A DNA stretch of 64,000 nucleotides from Amycolatopsis lurida. Its GTDB lineage: Bacteria; Actinomycetota; Actinomycetes; Mycobacteriales; Pseudonocardiaceae. Position numbers and translations under genes: made by a program. This document shows positions 1 to 8,763 of the stretch, piece after piece (within the stretch, counting starts at the first letter, position 1; each line of letters begins with the position of its first letter). The stretch is from assembly GCF_900105055.1 (NCBI RefSeq), contig NZ_FNTA01000004.1, forward strand, positions 2,511,501 to 2,575,500, given 5' to 3'. The notes beneath the pieces were generated by a model, which was given only the letters and a program-made list of their open reading frames with translations, searched no databases and was not told the origin of the DNA.

Positions 1-3000
1 CTCCGCGAGCCTTTCCTGCTGCACCCGGGCTTGGCCGTACTCCCCCGCCTCGCGCAGGTCCACGATCAAGGAAGCGTTGACGCTGAAGGTGCGGACGTGA
101 TCGCGGCCGAGGACCTCGATCCGGCGCCGGAGGGTGTCCTGGTCCAGTTCCGCGGCCGCGCGGTAGGCGCCGGTCAGCCGGAGGCTGATGGCGTGCTGGT
201 ACGCGGCGTTGAGTGTCTCCGGGTCGTCCTCGCCGAACATGCGCTTGGACTTCTGGTAGATCTCTTCGCTCAGTTTGGTCGCCGCCGCGAAGTCGCCCTG
301 CGCCCGGAGGTCGATCGTGATGTTCCGCTGGAGTGCGAACGTCTCTTCGTTCTCTTCACCGGACACCTGAAGGCGTAGTGCGAGAGTGCGCTGATTGAGT
401 TCCGCGGCTTCGGAGTACCGGCCGATCGCCCACAGATAGAGCCCCAGCCTCGACGAGACTTCGAGCGTCTGCGGATGGGTGGGGCCGAGGGCGGAGGTGA
501 ACCGCTTCCGCGCTTCGAGGCCGAGCCGGGCGGCCTCCTCGTGATCGCCGTACTCGAACAGGTAGCGCATCAGGTTGATGTAGAGCTGACGCGGCCAGTC
601 ATCGTCGCAGTCCAGCACGTTCGCGGCGTAGGCGTGTGGCAGCAGTTCGCGGTAGCGCGACCAGTGCCTGCTGGACTCCGGGTCGTTCGGGTCCAGCGCG
701 GCCAGCAGCTGGTGGGCGCCGTGCTGCATCCGCGCGTGCACCTGGCGGGCCATGACCCGGTTGCGCAGGACCAGCTGGACCAGCCGGTGCAGCTGGAGGG
801 TGTTGTTTCCGTGGTCGATCTTCGCGAGGCCGTACCTGTTGATGTCCCGGATGGCCCGCGCGAGCTTGATCGGGTCGCGCAGGGCCGCGTCGAGCTCCGG
901 GGAGATCGACACCCGGTTGACCCCGGTGAGCAGGTCACGCGAAATGGGCTCCGGCGAGAAGAACGCGCAGATGTGGAGGATCTGATGCGCCGCCGGGTTG
1001 CGGGTCTTCAGTTCCTCGAACGAAACGTTCCAGGCCGCGGCGACGGAGACCTCGTTGTCGGGCGCCGAGGCGGTGTCGAGGATTTCCTCGACCGACTCGT
1101 CGAACAAGCGCAGATACTCCTGCACCGGCATCCCGGTCACCGCGCGCCAGGCCGCCGCCTGTTCGACGGCCAACGGCAGATCGCCGAGTTTCTCGGCGAG
1201 TTCGTCGGCGTCGGCCGGGTCGATCTCCGGGCCGCGGCGGCCGAGCAGCTCGACGCTTTCCTCGCGTTTGAACACCGCCAGTTCCAGCGGGCGGGCGATA
1301 CCGGCCCAATCGGAGTTCCGCGAGGTGATCAGGATTTCGCCCGGACCGTTGCGCGGGAAGAACGGCAGCACGGTTTCCGGGCTCTCGGCGGCGTCGAAGA
1401 CCAGGAGCCAGCGGCGGAACGGCCGCCCGGTCCGGAGTGCTTCGATGACCGCCGGGACCGCGACGCTGGCTTCGGACGCGCCCTGCAGGCCGAGCATCCC
1501 GGCGAGTTCGGTGAGACCGGCGCGGATCTGGGTCGTGTGCGCGGCGTCGATCCACCAGACGAGGTCGTAATCCTGGAGGTGCCGGTAGATGTACTCGGTC
1601 GCCATCTGGGTCTTGCCGATACCACCGAGACCGTGCAGCGCCGAAGGGAGCACGGCGGTGGTACCGCTGCTCAACCGTTTGGTGAGCTGGTCGAGCAGTT
1701 CGTCGCGACCGGTGAAGTTGGGGTTCCGCGGGGGTACGTTCCCGAAGACCAGCGGCGGGTCGTCGGGCTGGCGGTTGGGGAAATGCCGGGAACTGTCCGA
1801 GGCCGAAGGGTGGACGATCCTCGTCGTCGGTTCGTTCGCGTCGGGCTCGCTGAGATAAGTCGAGCGTCCCTGTGGCGCAGGTGTCGAAGCAGGTGGACGT
1901 TCGGCCGTCTCAGGCATCTCTGGGCTCACAGCCTTCTTTATTGATTCAGATTCGAATGCGACGAGGCCCCGGCCTTGTACCGCGTTCCGTAGCCGGTCGG
2001 CCCGGGACAGGTACGGTCCGGAAAGCGCGCGCATGAGCGCGCTTTCCAATTCCACATCGGCCGGGGACTCGCGGGTGAGGTCTGGATCCGGTGTGTTGTT
2101 CGGGTCGGCGATGGCGTCCCGGAGGTGACCGAGCAACCTGATCCGGTCACCGAAATGGGTGGCGGCCACTCGGACGACACTGGCCGTTTCCGACCGTCGC
2201 GCGCCACTGAGCAGCAATTCCCGGACTGCCTCGGGAAAAGCGAAGACCCCGTCGGTGTCCCAAGTGGACTCGCCCTTCCTGAGTGCGGGAGCGTACATCA
2301 TCCCCGAAAGCAAAAGTTCGAGGAGGTGCTCCACTCCCGCTTCCGGTACGAACCGTTGTCCCACCAGCTTCGCGATGTCGAGACGGACCGGTACCGCCGC
2401 GAGCAACTGCGCCAATCGTAGGGCAGGCGGCGACGCAACACTGCGGAATCTGTGCACTCTTTCGGCGGGTGACAAAGTTACCGGCGGGTCGGCGAAGTCG
2501 GACCGGGAGATCCGTTCCGTGGCGAGGACGACCGTTCCTCCGGCGGCACCGGTGTTTTCGCCGGTCATCAGTCCGGCCCACCAGCCCAGCGACCGCGGCC
2601 GCAATTCGAGGACCGGCACCGGGACGAGGTGGCCGGGCACTTGCGAACCGGGCTCGAGCCAGGCGTCCGCGAGGTCGCAACCCCATCGACTGTTGGGCGC
2701 CAACGCGTTCGGGACGCGTAACCACGCCTTGTGCGGCTCCATACCGCACCGGCCCCAAAGCCATGGCGGAAGCAGGTGGACGATGCTCACCGGCATCGAC
2801 CTTCCCCAGCGCGCGAGCATCGGGTACAGCGCGTCCTTGTTCTGCCAGGCATCACCGACACCGTCGGTCAGCAGCAATACGGCCCGCCGCCCCGAAGAAT
2901 CCACGATCTCGTCCGGGTCGCGGGCGGGCGAACCGGGCGTGCCACCACGGAGAACGAGACCCTCTTCGCTGTCCTTCGCGGTTTCCAACAGCCGGACCTG

Positions 3001-3666
3001 AACGGTGCGGAAAGCACCCACCTGCCGGAGTAGTTCGACGAACGCCGACACCCTCGGCCGCCACAAGGCCATCGAGGGACCATTGTCGAGGACGAGCGTC
3101 AGGTCGAGCCAGCGCTCTGTTCTCGATCGGGTGACCGGCCACCACCGGCCGGTCTCCGCGACCCGGACGGCGGTCGCCACTTCGTCCAGGACCACATTGT
3201 TGTGTCGCCGCGACGCCGTCTCCCGTTTCAGCGATCTCAGTGCGCGGAAGTACTCCAGCGATTCCAGGAGCACCACTCCCCCCGGCCCGGTGCCGTCCAC
3301 CGCGGGTTCGGGCAACTCACCGGGCACGGCCTCGATCGCGACGACCTCACCGTCGTCTTCGGCGGGCACCTCGGCGTCGACGATCCGGGACGGCGGCGAC
3401 TCGCGAGGTTCCGGGGTTTCCCCGCGCTCGGCGGGAGCGTTGCGGATCCGCGTTTTCCCGGAAGGCCGCCGCGGTTCCTCGGCGGGCTCGGCTTCGCCGG
3501 CTGCCCGCCGCGGCGAGATGGCCGCGGCCAGCCACACGATGTCGGCGACATCGATCCAGGTCAGATCCTCGAACCCGAACCGCTTGTCCCCCTGGGAGGA
3601 ACCGGTCTTCCGTCGCTCCGCCACCGGGGCGGAACGCGAGTCGGACACACCGCCCGGCCCGTCCAC
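1..3666 (-). CDS. fxsT: SAV_2336 / vWA-like, NB-ARC and TPR protein (FxsT-like), partial
   Basis: The frame has no stop before the left edge, so the C-terminus is missing; 1222 codons are present. The GTG at 3666 is the first start after an in-frame stop and lies 1 nt beyond the MoxR stop, so the two genes are translationally coupled. The N-terminus (FEDLTWIDVADIVWLAAAI) matches SAV_2336-type proteins. A vWA-like fold follows around residues 190-330 (LDLTLVLDNGPSMALW, with a degenerate metal site). From about residue 660 the text reads NVPPRNPNFTGRDELL, then a P-loop GLGGIGKTQMA and VWWIDAA, typical of NB-ARC STAND ATPases. Tetratricopeptide repeats run from about residue 1030 to the edge. 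This order is that of the FxSxx-COOH system TPR protein. Family knowledge suggests a signalling or conflict NTPase; the exact role here is inferred. Confidence 0.85.
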   Translation of the reverse strand, partial: MDGPGGVSDSRSAPVAERRKTGSSQGDKRFGFEDLTWIDVADIVWLAAAISPRRAAGEAEPAEEPRRPSGKTRIRNAPAERGETPEPRESPPSRIVDAEVPAEDDGEVVAIEAVPGELPEPAVDGTGPGGVVLLESLEYFRALRSLKRETASRRHNNVVLDEVATAVRVAETGRWWPVTRSRTERWLDLTLVLDNGPSMALWRPRVSAFVELLRQVGAFRTVQVRLLETAKDSEEGLVLRGGTPGSPARDPDEIVDSSGRRAVLLLTDGVGDAWQNKDALYPMLARWGRSMPVSIVHLLPPWLWGRCGMEPHKAWLRVPNALAPNSRWGCDLADAWLEPGSQVPGHLVPVPVLELRPRSLGWWAGLMTGENTGAAGGTVVLATERISRSDFADPPVTLSPAERVHRFRSVASPPALRLAQLLAAVPVRLDIAKLVGQRFVPEAGVEHLLELLLSGMMYAPALRKGESTWDTDGVFAFPEAVRELLLSGARRSETASVVRVAATHFGDRIRLLGHLRDAIADPNNTPDPDLTRESPADVELESALMRALSGPYLSRADRLRNAVQGRGLVAFESESIKKAVSPEMPETAERPPASTPAPQGRSTYLSEPDANEPTTRIVHPSASDSSRHFPNRQPDDPPLVFGNVPPRNPNFTGRDELLDQLTKRLSSGTTAVLPSALHGLGGIGKTQMATEYIYRHLQDYDLVWWIDAAHTTQIRAGLTELAGMLGLQGASEASVAVPAVIEALRTGRPFRRWLLVFDAAESPETVLPFFPRNGPGEILITSRNSDWAGIARPLELAVFKREESVELLGRRGPEIDPADADELAEKLGDLPLAVEQAAAWRAVTGMPVQEYLRLFDESVEEILDTASAPDNEVSVAAAWNVSFEELKTRNPAAHQILHICAFFSPEPISRDLLTGVNRVSISPELDAALRDPIKLARAIRDINRYGLAKIDHGNNTLQLHRLVQLVLRNRVMARQVHARMQHGAHQLLAALDPNDPESSRHWSRYRELLPHAYAANVLDCDDDWPRQLYINLMRYLFEYGDHEEAARLGLEARKRFTSALGPTHPQTLEVSSRLGLYLWAIGRYSEAAELNQRTLALRLQVSGEENEETFALQRNITIDLRAQGDFAAATKLSEEIYQKSKRMFGEDDPETLNAAYQHAISLRLTGAYRAAAELDQDTLRRRIEVLGRDHVRTFSVNASLIVDLREAGEYGQARVQQERLAE

Positions 3667-3667
3667 G

Positions 3668-4750
3668 TCACCGCACCGTCAGTCGTTGCCAGAGGGCGTC
3701 CACCAGCCGCGGCCATGCCTCCTGATCCGGCTGGTACGCGCCCGACGTCGCGAGATAGACGGCGTCGAGCAGCCTGTCGGTGGGAAGCCCGCCTTCCGCC
3801 TTGCTCCGTTCGGCGAATTCCCGGATGAGCCGGTCCCGGTGTTCGCCGTCCTCGCCGACCAGATGGCCCGCCACGATCGCCGCGAGCTGCTCCTCGTCCG
3901 GGTTCTCGATCCGCAATTGCAGACAGCGGCGCAGGAAGGCGGGCGGGAACTCCCGTTCTCCGTTGCTGGTCATGACGACGATCGGAAAGGCGTGGCAGGC
4001 GATCCGGCCGTCGCGGACCACCGCGGTGCGCTGCGGGTCGGCCGTGTGCACGGTGACCTCGGGATGCCGGTTGCGCACGCGCGCCAGTTCGTCGATGGAG
4101 AATTCACCGTCTTCGAAGAGCGACAGCAGATCGTTGGGCAGATCCGCCTCGGATTTGTCCAGCTCGTCGATCAGCAGTACCCGCGGCAGTCTGCTCGGGA
4201 GAAAAGCGGTGCCCAGCGGGCCGAGCCGGACGAAATCGCCGATCGGTGGTTCTTCGGCCTCGCCGCCCCGTTGCGCCTGACTGGTCGCCGCTGCCTGGAC
4301 CCGGCCGATCGCGTCGTAGCCGTACAGCCCGGAACTCAGCGCGGTATGGCTGGTGATCGCCCAGCGCAGCACCCTGCCGAGACCGAGTTCCCTGGCGATC
4401 CGGTACGCGAGGCTGGACTTCCCCGTCCCCGGGTTTCCGGTGACCAGCAACGGACGGCGCAGATACAGGGCGGCGTTGACCATGTTCAGCTCGCCGTCGT
4501 CGACGGTCAGCTCCGAAAGCGTGAACGCGGTGCCGAGACGACGCTCCGTCTCGCCGTCGTCCGGCGGCGGCACGTCGTCCTCCGGTGGCGGGTCCCCGCG
4601 ATACGAACGCCACGGCGGCGGCGCGGGCAGCAACTGCGCGAGGTCGATGTCGTGAATGGGCCGTCCGGTTCCCCGGTAAATCCACCAATCGGGTGCGTCG
4701 CGCTGAGGCGTCCGGCCGTTCTCGGCCGCGTCCTGATCGATCCCGCTCAT
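3668..4750 (-). CDS. MoxR-family AAA+ ATPase
   Basis: A 360-residue protein with a compact AAA+ core. The Walker A GNPGTGKSS is at about 105-113, Walker B VLLIDELDK at 191-199, a sensor-1 MTSNGERE at 260-267 and an arginine-finger region FLRRC just after. The first 100 residues are acidic and proline-rich (RGDPPPEDDVPPPDDGE) and look disordered. It lies 13 nt after the VMAP-like gene and 1 nt before the FxsT-like gene. MoxR ATPases act as chaperones that remodel vWA partners, and the neighbouring large protein carries a vWA-like segment. In ternary MoxR/vWA/VMAP systems this protein is the motor; that role is inferred from context. Confidence 0.93.
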   Translation of the reverse strand: MSGIDQDAAENGRTPQRDAPDWWIYRGTGRPIHDIDLAQLLPAPPPWRSYRGDPPPEDDVPPPDDGETERRLGTAFTLSELTVDDGELNMVNAALYLRRPLLVTGNPGTGKSSLAYRIARELGLGRVLRWAITSHTALSSGLYGYDAIGRVQAAATSQAQRGGEAEEPPIGDFVRLGPLGTAFLPSRLPRVLLIDELDKSEADLPNDLLSLFEDGEFSIDELARVRNRHPEVTVHTADPQRTAVVRDGRIACHAFPIVVMTSNGEREFPPAFLRRCLQLRIENPDEEQLAAIVAGHLVGEDGEHRDRLIREFAERSKAEGGLPTDRLLDAVYLATSGAYQPDQEAWPRLVDALWQRLTVR

Positions 4751-4763
4751 CCGCGGTATCCCC

Positions 4764-6575
4764 TTACAGTCGAGTCGGGATCAACGGCTGGTCCAGAACG
4801 ATCACCCGTTTCGGGTCGTCCCACATTACCACCAGATCGTGAGCCAGAGAATTCTTGAACGGTACCGCCGCACCCGAATTCGCCAGTTTGCGGCGATCCG
4901 GGAGTTCGATAAAACCGCTGTCCGCGGCCAATACCCAGTCCAGCAACTCGCGCAGGTTCTCCGGCTCGGCGTCCGGATGCCAGAGCACCACCGGAAGGCC
5001 GCTGCGGAGCGCGCTCGTCAGTTCGTCCGGCGCTCCACCCGGTTCCGCCTGGGGCGACGGGGGTTTCGCCAATACCAGGCCGACCCAGTGATCGTCGCTG
5101 AGGATGGCGTCGATCGGGTGATTCTCGAACTCCGCGCACCCGGAATAGTGCAGCCGGTCGGCGGCGGGGTCCTTCACCATCGAATCCCAGCGAACGTGCC
5201 ATGCGCGATGCCAATGCCTCGCCCGCATCCTCTCCAAAGACCGTATTCCGAGCCGGTACCCGTAGCGCAGCGGCTGGGGATGGCCGGTCTCATGTTCCTT
5301 CGCCCAGCGCTGCACGGGCAAATTGATCAACGTCCTCGGCAGCAGGAATTCCACCGACGCGGACATGCTCTGGCCGGACCAGACGCCTTCAGTCTCCAAG
5401 ATGACGTCGTCGACCCTGAACTCGACCTCTTCTATCCCGATTTCGCGCACTCCACCGAGTGACGGCGGCCAGACATCCGGATCGTCCTGCCGCCAGAACG
5501 CGAGGGTGCATCGTGTGGGATCCCCGGAAACCGGTTCGAGCATGATCATCAGATGCAAATGGGGCCGCTCCGGAATCGATGGCCTGCTCTGCCGCTGGTG
5601 CAGAAGGGCGGGGCCGAGCCGTAACGACCGGGCCTGGTCGGCGATCCAGTTCGCGATCATGGCGGCGGGCTCGCCGTCCACGTTTTCCGCTAGCAGGCCG
5701 AGAAAAGTCATGGCGGGCGGGATACCGTCCGGCCCCGCGTTGAAGTCGGCGAGCAGCTGGAAGGCACCCCACGCGTCGGTGATGCCCTCCAGTCTGGGCA
5801 AGGGAACCGCGGGACCGAGCGCGCGGCTCACCATGACCGCCAGATGGGGGACTTTCAGCCGGACCAGCCTGCGGTGCAGACCGACCAGATCCTTGCGCGG
5901 GATCAACTCCAGAACGGGGCCGGTCAGGTCGGCGAGGAACAGGTCTTCGGCGGCCACCACCGCCGGTTCGGGGGATTCGGCGACCGGCGTGATGACTTCT
6001 CCGTGCAGTCGTAAATAAGCCGTTCCGGTGAAGGTCTTCACCGAAACGGGTATCGGACTGTACGACTCCGGCAACAGGCCCGGGTCCTTTTCGATGACAT
6101 CGGCGAAAAAACGCTGCGAACAGATGAACGCGATCATCCGGCCGGATTCCGCGAACGCGTCCTTCGCCTGCTGCGCGTCCAAAATGCGGAAAGCGATGTC
6201 GACCGCTTCACCGACCCACCCGTTGCCGTCGTCGACCACCTCGCCGGAGTTGAGGCTCACCCGGAGCCGCATCTGCGCCTGCGGCGTCCGCGTGTGGTTG
6301 TACCGGCGGAGGGCGACCGCGATGCGATCCGGAAACAGATCGGCGACCAGGCTTTTCGTCGTTCCGGGCGGAAGAAGGACCAGCACACCGTCGCCGCGGT
6401 CCTCGTGCGCGCAGGAATCGAAATCGATTCCGCTTTCGGCGAAAGCGGTCTTCAGCACCTCGTACATGCCTTGGTGCACGGCGAGTCTGTCGAGCCGGTT
6501 GCGGTCCGGCGCGGTGAACCCCACGACGTCCACTACGACGATCGTGCGGTCGAGAGCCCGCGTCGGTCTCGCCAC
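4764..6575 (-). CDS. VMAP-like protein: nucleotide-cyclase-like, EAD2 and VMAP-C domains
   Basis: I start this gene at the GTG at 6575 because GGGAGGGGG sits about 5 nt upstream; the frame stays open to a TTG at 6662. The N-terminal 165 residues resemble a class III nucleotide cyclase. They have VVVDVVGF and HEDRGDGVLVL, whose aspartates (about 16 and 62) match the two metal-binding residues, and VGEAVDIAFRILDA where catalytic Asn is replaced by Asp. Residues about 215-300 (LTGPVLELIPRKDLVGLHRRLV) fit effector-associated domain 2, and the last 280 fit the VMAP C-terminal domain. It is the first gene of the three-gene unit. VMAP proteins couple an effector or signal-making domain to MoxR/vWA partners; whether this one makes a cyclic nucleotide is unknown. 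Confidence 0.82.
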   Translation of the reverse strand: MARPTRALDRTIVVVDVVGFTAPDRNRLDRLAVHQGMYEVLKTAFAESGIDFDSCAHEDRGDGVLVLLPPGTTKSLVADLFPDRIAVALRRYNHTRTPQAQMRLRVSLNSGEVVDDGNGWVGEAVDIAFRILDAQQAKDAFAESGRMIAFICSQRFFADVIEKDPGLLPESYSPIPVSVKTFTGTAYLRLHGEVITPVAESPEPAVVAAEDLFLADLTGPVLELIPRKDLVGLHRRLVRLKVPHLAVMVSRALGPAVPLPRLEGITDAWGAFQLLADFNAGPDGIPPAMTFLGLLAENVDGEPAAMIANWIADQARSLRLGPALLHQRQSRPSIPERPHLHLMIMLEPVSGDPTRCTLAFWRQDDPDVWPPSLGGVREIGIEEVEFRVDDVILETEGVWSGQSMSASVEFLLPRTLINLPVQRWAKEHETGHPQPLRYGYRLGIRSLERMRARHWHRAWHVRWDSMVKDPAADRLHYSGCAEFENHPIDAILSDDHWVGLVLAKPPSPQAEPGGAPDELTSALRSGLPVVLWHPDAEPENLRELLDWVLAADSGFIELPDRRKLANSGAAVPFKNSLAHDLVVMWDDPKRVIVLDQPLIPTRL

Positions 6576-6696
6576 TGGCCCCCTCCCAAGGTCCACGGGC
6601 GCCGACCCACCGGCGCCGACCGCCACATTATCGCGTCGATCGGCCCTGAGGGTGAGTGTCAATTGACAAATAGGGGGCGGCGGGAGCGTGCTAGGT

Positions 6697-6742
6697 CTCG
6701 TGAGTGGTTAGGACGGTTAGAACCGTCCTAACCACTCACGAG
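6697..6742. terminator. 22-bp perfect hairpin after the S1 peptidase gene
   Basis: Two perfect 22-nt arms (6697-6718 and 6721-6742) flank a 2-nt AG loop. The hairpin begins 5 nt beyond the peptidase stop codon and has no T-run, as is common for actinomycete terminators. Its core (CGTGAGTGGTTAGGACGGTT on the left) is shared with the palindrome at 47376-47429, so it is also one copy of a repeat family. Confidence 0.75.
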
Positions 6743-6746
6743 CCGA

Positions 6747-7475
6747 TCAGACGCCGGCGATCTGCTGGATCCAGCTGCGGTAGCGGGTGATGTTGGTGTA
6801 GGCGGTGTTGTTCGACCGGTCGCTGGTCGAGGCGACGCCGACCTGGCGGCCGCCGGAGAACATCGGGCCGCCCGAGTCACCGCCGGCGGTGATGCCGTCG
6901 ACGCGGTTCGCGCAGACCGCGACCCCGCCGTTGTAGTCACTGCAGTTGACCGAGTTGACCCGGACGGTGGCGACCTTCAGGTAACGGGACTGGCAGTTGA
7001 TCTCCGAGCCGCACTGGCTGGTCGCGCCCCAGCCGTAGACCTGGACGTTCTGGCCGACCGCGACGTTGCTCGTGGTGCCGAGCGGCGCGTAGGTGGCGTT
7101 GACCGAGCTGGTCAGCCGGACGACGGCGAGGTCCGCGCCCGAGTGGCGGGTGATGCTCGCCGCGGTGGCCATGGTGCCGCCGCTCTGCTGGTCGAGGCTG
7201 CCGATCCGGAAGGTGTAGCTGCCGCTGCCGGCGACACAGTGCTTCGCGGTGAGGATGTACTGCGGCGCGATGATCGTCGCGCTGCAGTTCTGCTGGCCGT
7301 TCACGAACAGCCGGGCCGCCCAGGGAGCGTTCTGCGCGTACTGACCGCCGATGATCATCGGCTGCACACCCGAGGGCTCGGCGGCGGTCGCGGCGGGGGC
7401 GGTCGAGCCGAGCAACGCCATGAAGGCGGTGCCGGCGAGCAGGACGAGAGAGCGCAGTCGCATGTTCCGACTCAT
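6747..7475 (-). CDS. secreted chymotrypsin-fold (S1) serine peptidase
   Basis: This 242-residue preproprotein has a Sec signal peptide (hydrophobic 10-30, cleavage near AAEP), a short pro-segment and a mature N-terminus IIGG at about 41. The catalytic triad is visible: His79 in TAKHC, Asp115 in GADLAVV and Ser201 in GGDSGGP. C64-C80 would form the conserved disulfide next to His. The trypsin-defining Asp six residues before the serine is not seen (VDGITAGGDS), and the Cys two positions before GDSGG is absent too, so specificity is probably not tryptic. A second ATG four codons downstream is possible. It is a single-gene unit closed by the 6697-6742 hairpin. The substrate is unknown. Confidence 0.93.
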   Translation of the reverse strand: MSRNMRLRSLVLLAGTAFMALLGSTAPAATAAEPSGVQPMIIGGQYAQNAPWAARLFVNGQQNCSATIIAPQYILTAKHCVAGSGSYTFRIGSLDQQSGGTMATAASITRHSGADLAVVRLTSSVNATYAPLGTTSNVAVGQNVQVYGWGATSQCGSEINCQSRYLKVATVRVNSVNCSDYNGGVAVCANRVDGITAGGDSGGPMFSGGRQVGVASTSDRSNNTAYTNITRYRSWIQQIAGV

Positions 7476-7570
7476 TTCTGCGGCGGGGTTCCGGCCGCTT
7501 CAGTGGGGACGAACGCGCTGATTCTGTGTCGTGCCAAGGGAACCCGGAAACCGACGAAAGTTCGCGTGGG

Positions 7571-7635
7571 CTACCTATTTATTTCCATGACGGACGGCGG
7601 TGATCTTTGAGTATCCGGCGAAGATCATTAGGTAG
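7571..7635. terminator. nested inverted repeats after the PucR-type gene
   Basis: Outer arms CTACCTA (7571-7577) and TAGGTAG (7629-7635) enclose inner arms TGATCTT (7601-7607) and AAGATCA (7621-7627). The structure directly abuts the stop of the PucR-type gene on the minus strand and precedes the peptidase gene. It is probably a terminator, but it could also be a binding site in the peptidase upstream region. Confidence 0.45.
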
Positions 7636-8667
7636 TCACTCGCCGAGCAGCCGCCATGCGGTGAGGGCGAGCCTCGCGCGGGTCAGCCCGAGCGGATCGG
7701 TGAGGTCGATGGTCAGGCTCTTGCCGATCTGGGTCAGCCGTCGCGCGACGCTGCTGTGGTGCAGGTGCAGGGAATCGGCGGCCTGGCGCACCGAACCCGT
7801 GGCGCAGTAGGCGTCCAGCGTCCGCAGGTCCTCCGGATCCGCCGCCAGCTTCGAGATCGCGACGACGTCGGCGTTGGCGCGCGTGTCCTCCTCCGGGATC
7901 CGCGCGAGCAGCGCCAGCGCTCCGAGGTCGCCGTAGTGGATCACCGGACGGCGCGCGGTCGTGAAACGCAACGCCGTCCTGGCGTCCTGCCACGACCGAT
8001 GCGGGCATCCGGCCTCCCCGATCCCCGCTCGGACGTCCTCCGGGAACCGGTCCGGATCCACCGCGGTGGCGAGGATGATGCCGACGTCGGTGAGCGACGC
8101 GGCCTTGACCGGGCGGCCGGGGCAGATCAGGTTCCCGATCTTCTCGAGCGGGAGCCCCGACCGGACGGCGACCACCCGGATCGGCGTGTCGGCGGCGAAA
8201 CCCAGCAGCCGCAGGGCCCGGCTCCTCGCGGCGTCGTCGCCTGCGCTGATCACGAGTTCCACCAACGCCGGATCGGCCATGGTGGTGCGGGCAGGCCCGT
8301 ACCGCTCGACGACGGTCGCCACGGCGATCGCGAGCCGGTCCAGCACTGCTTCGTCGAGGGCGACGGACGCTCCCTCGCGTTCCAGCCACACCGTGCCGAT
8401 CTCCTCCTCGTCGAGGGTGATCGGCATCGTGCTGGACACCGGTGCGGAAGCGGGAGCGGCTTCGCGGCCGTCCGGTGCCATGCGGACGGTGCGCCCCGTG
8501 CTGTGGAGCCGGATGCCCGCCACGCATTCCGCCAGTCCCGCGGTGGCGCGAACGAGGGCGGGGAGGTCGACCCGCCGCCGCATCAGGGTGTCGTAGAACA
8601 TCACGACCCGGATCGCGCCTTCGACGTCGGGATCCAGATGCGACAACCGCGCGGCCAGTGCCTCCAT
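7636..8667 (-). CDS. PucR/CdaR-type helix-turn-helix regulator
   Basis: A 343-residue cytosolic regulator. The N-terminal half is a GAF-like or all-alpha/beta sensor region without recognisable ligand residues. The last 60 residues hold a PucR-type HTH: LDAYCATGSVRQAADSLHLHHSSVARRLTQI, followed by LTDPLGLTRARLALTAWRLL, the usual ending of the PucR/CdaR family. The ATG at 8667 is the first start that fits the alignment; the frame stays open further upstream but there it overlaps the divergent esterase gene. Divergent placement, 96 nt from the esterase-transporter operon, suggests it controls that operon. The ligand is not predictable. Confidence 0.88.
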   Translation of the reverse strand: MEALAARLSHLDPDVEGAIRVVMFYDTLMRRRVDLPALVRATAGLAECVAGIRLHSTGRTVRMAPDGREAAPASAPVSSTMPITLDEEEIGTVWLEREGASVALDEAVLDRLAIAVATVVERYGPARTTMADPALVELVISAGDDAARSRALRLLGFAADTPIRVVAVRSGLPLEKIGNLICPGRPVKAASLTDVGIILATAVDPDRFPEDVRAGIGEAGCPHRSWQDARTALRFTTARRPVIHYGDLGALALLARIPEEDTRANADVVAISKLAADPEDLRTLDAYCATGSVRQAADSLHLHHSSVARRLTQIGKSLTIDLTDPLGLTRARLALTAWRLLGE

Positions 8668-8730
8668 GTCCGCGAGCGTACGCGGCGGTCGTCGCGCGAA
8701 GGGGCGATCACACGCGACGGATGGCGGCCG

Positions 8731-8754
8731 CCTTCCGGCTCCGGAGCCGGAAGG
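8731..8754. promoter_or_regulatory. perfect 24-bp palindrome covering the esterase ribosome-binding site
   Basis: CCTTCCGGCTCC (8731-8742) is followed directly by its exact reverse complement (8743-8754). The right arm contains the GGAAGG Shine-Dalgarno of the gene starting at 8764. The element could be an operator for the divergent regulator or an RNA hairpin masking the ribosome-binding site. Confidence 0.55.
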
Positions 8755-8763
8755 ATCGTGGCC

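Noticed and set aside
475..1944. Long open frame on the plus strand opposite the FxsT-like gene
   Set aside because: High GC makes antisense frames open. The minus-strand translation gives clear NB-ARC and TPR motifs, while this frame matches nothing.
6747..7475. S1 peptidase as protease effector of the neighbouring MoxR/VMAP system
   Set aside because: It has a Sec signal peptide and its own terminator, so it is exported and transcribed separately; conflict-system peptidases of this type act inside the cell.
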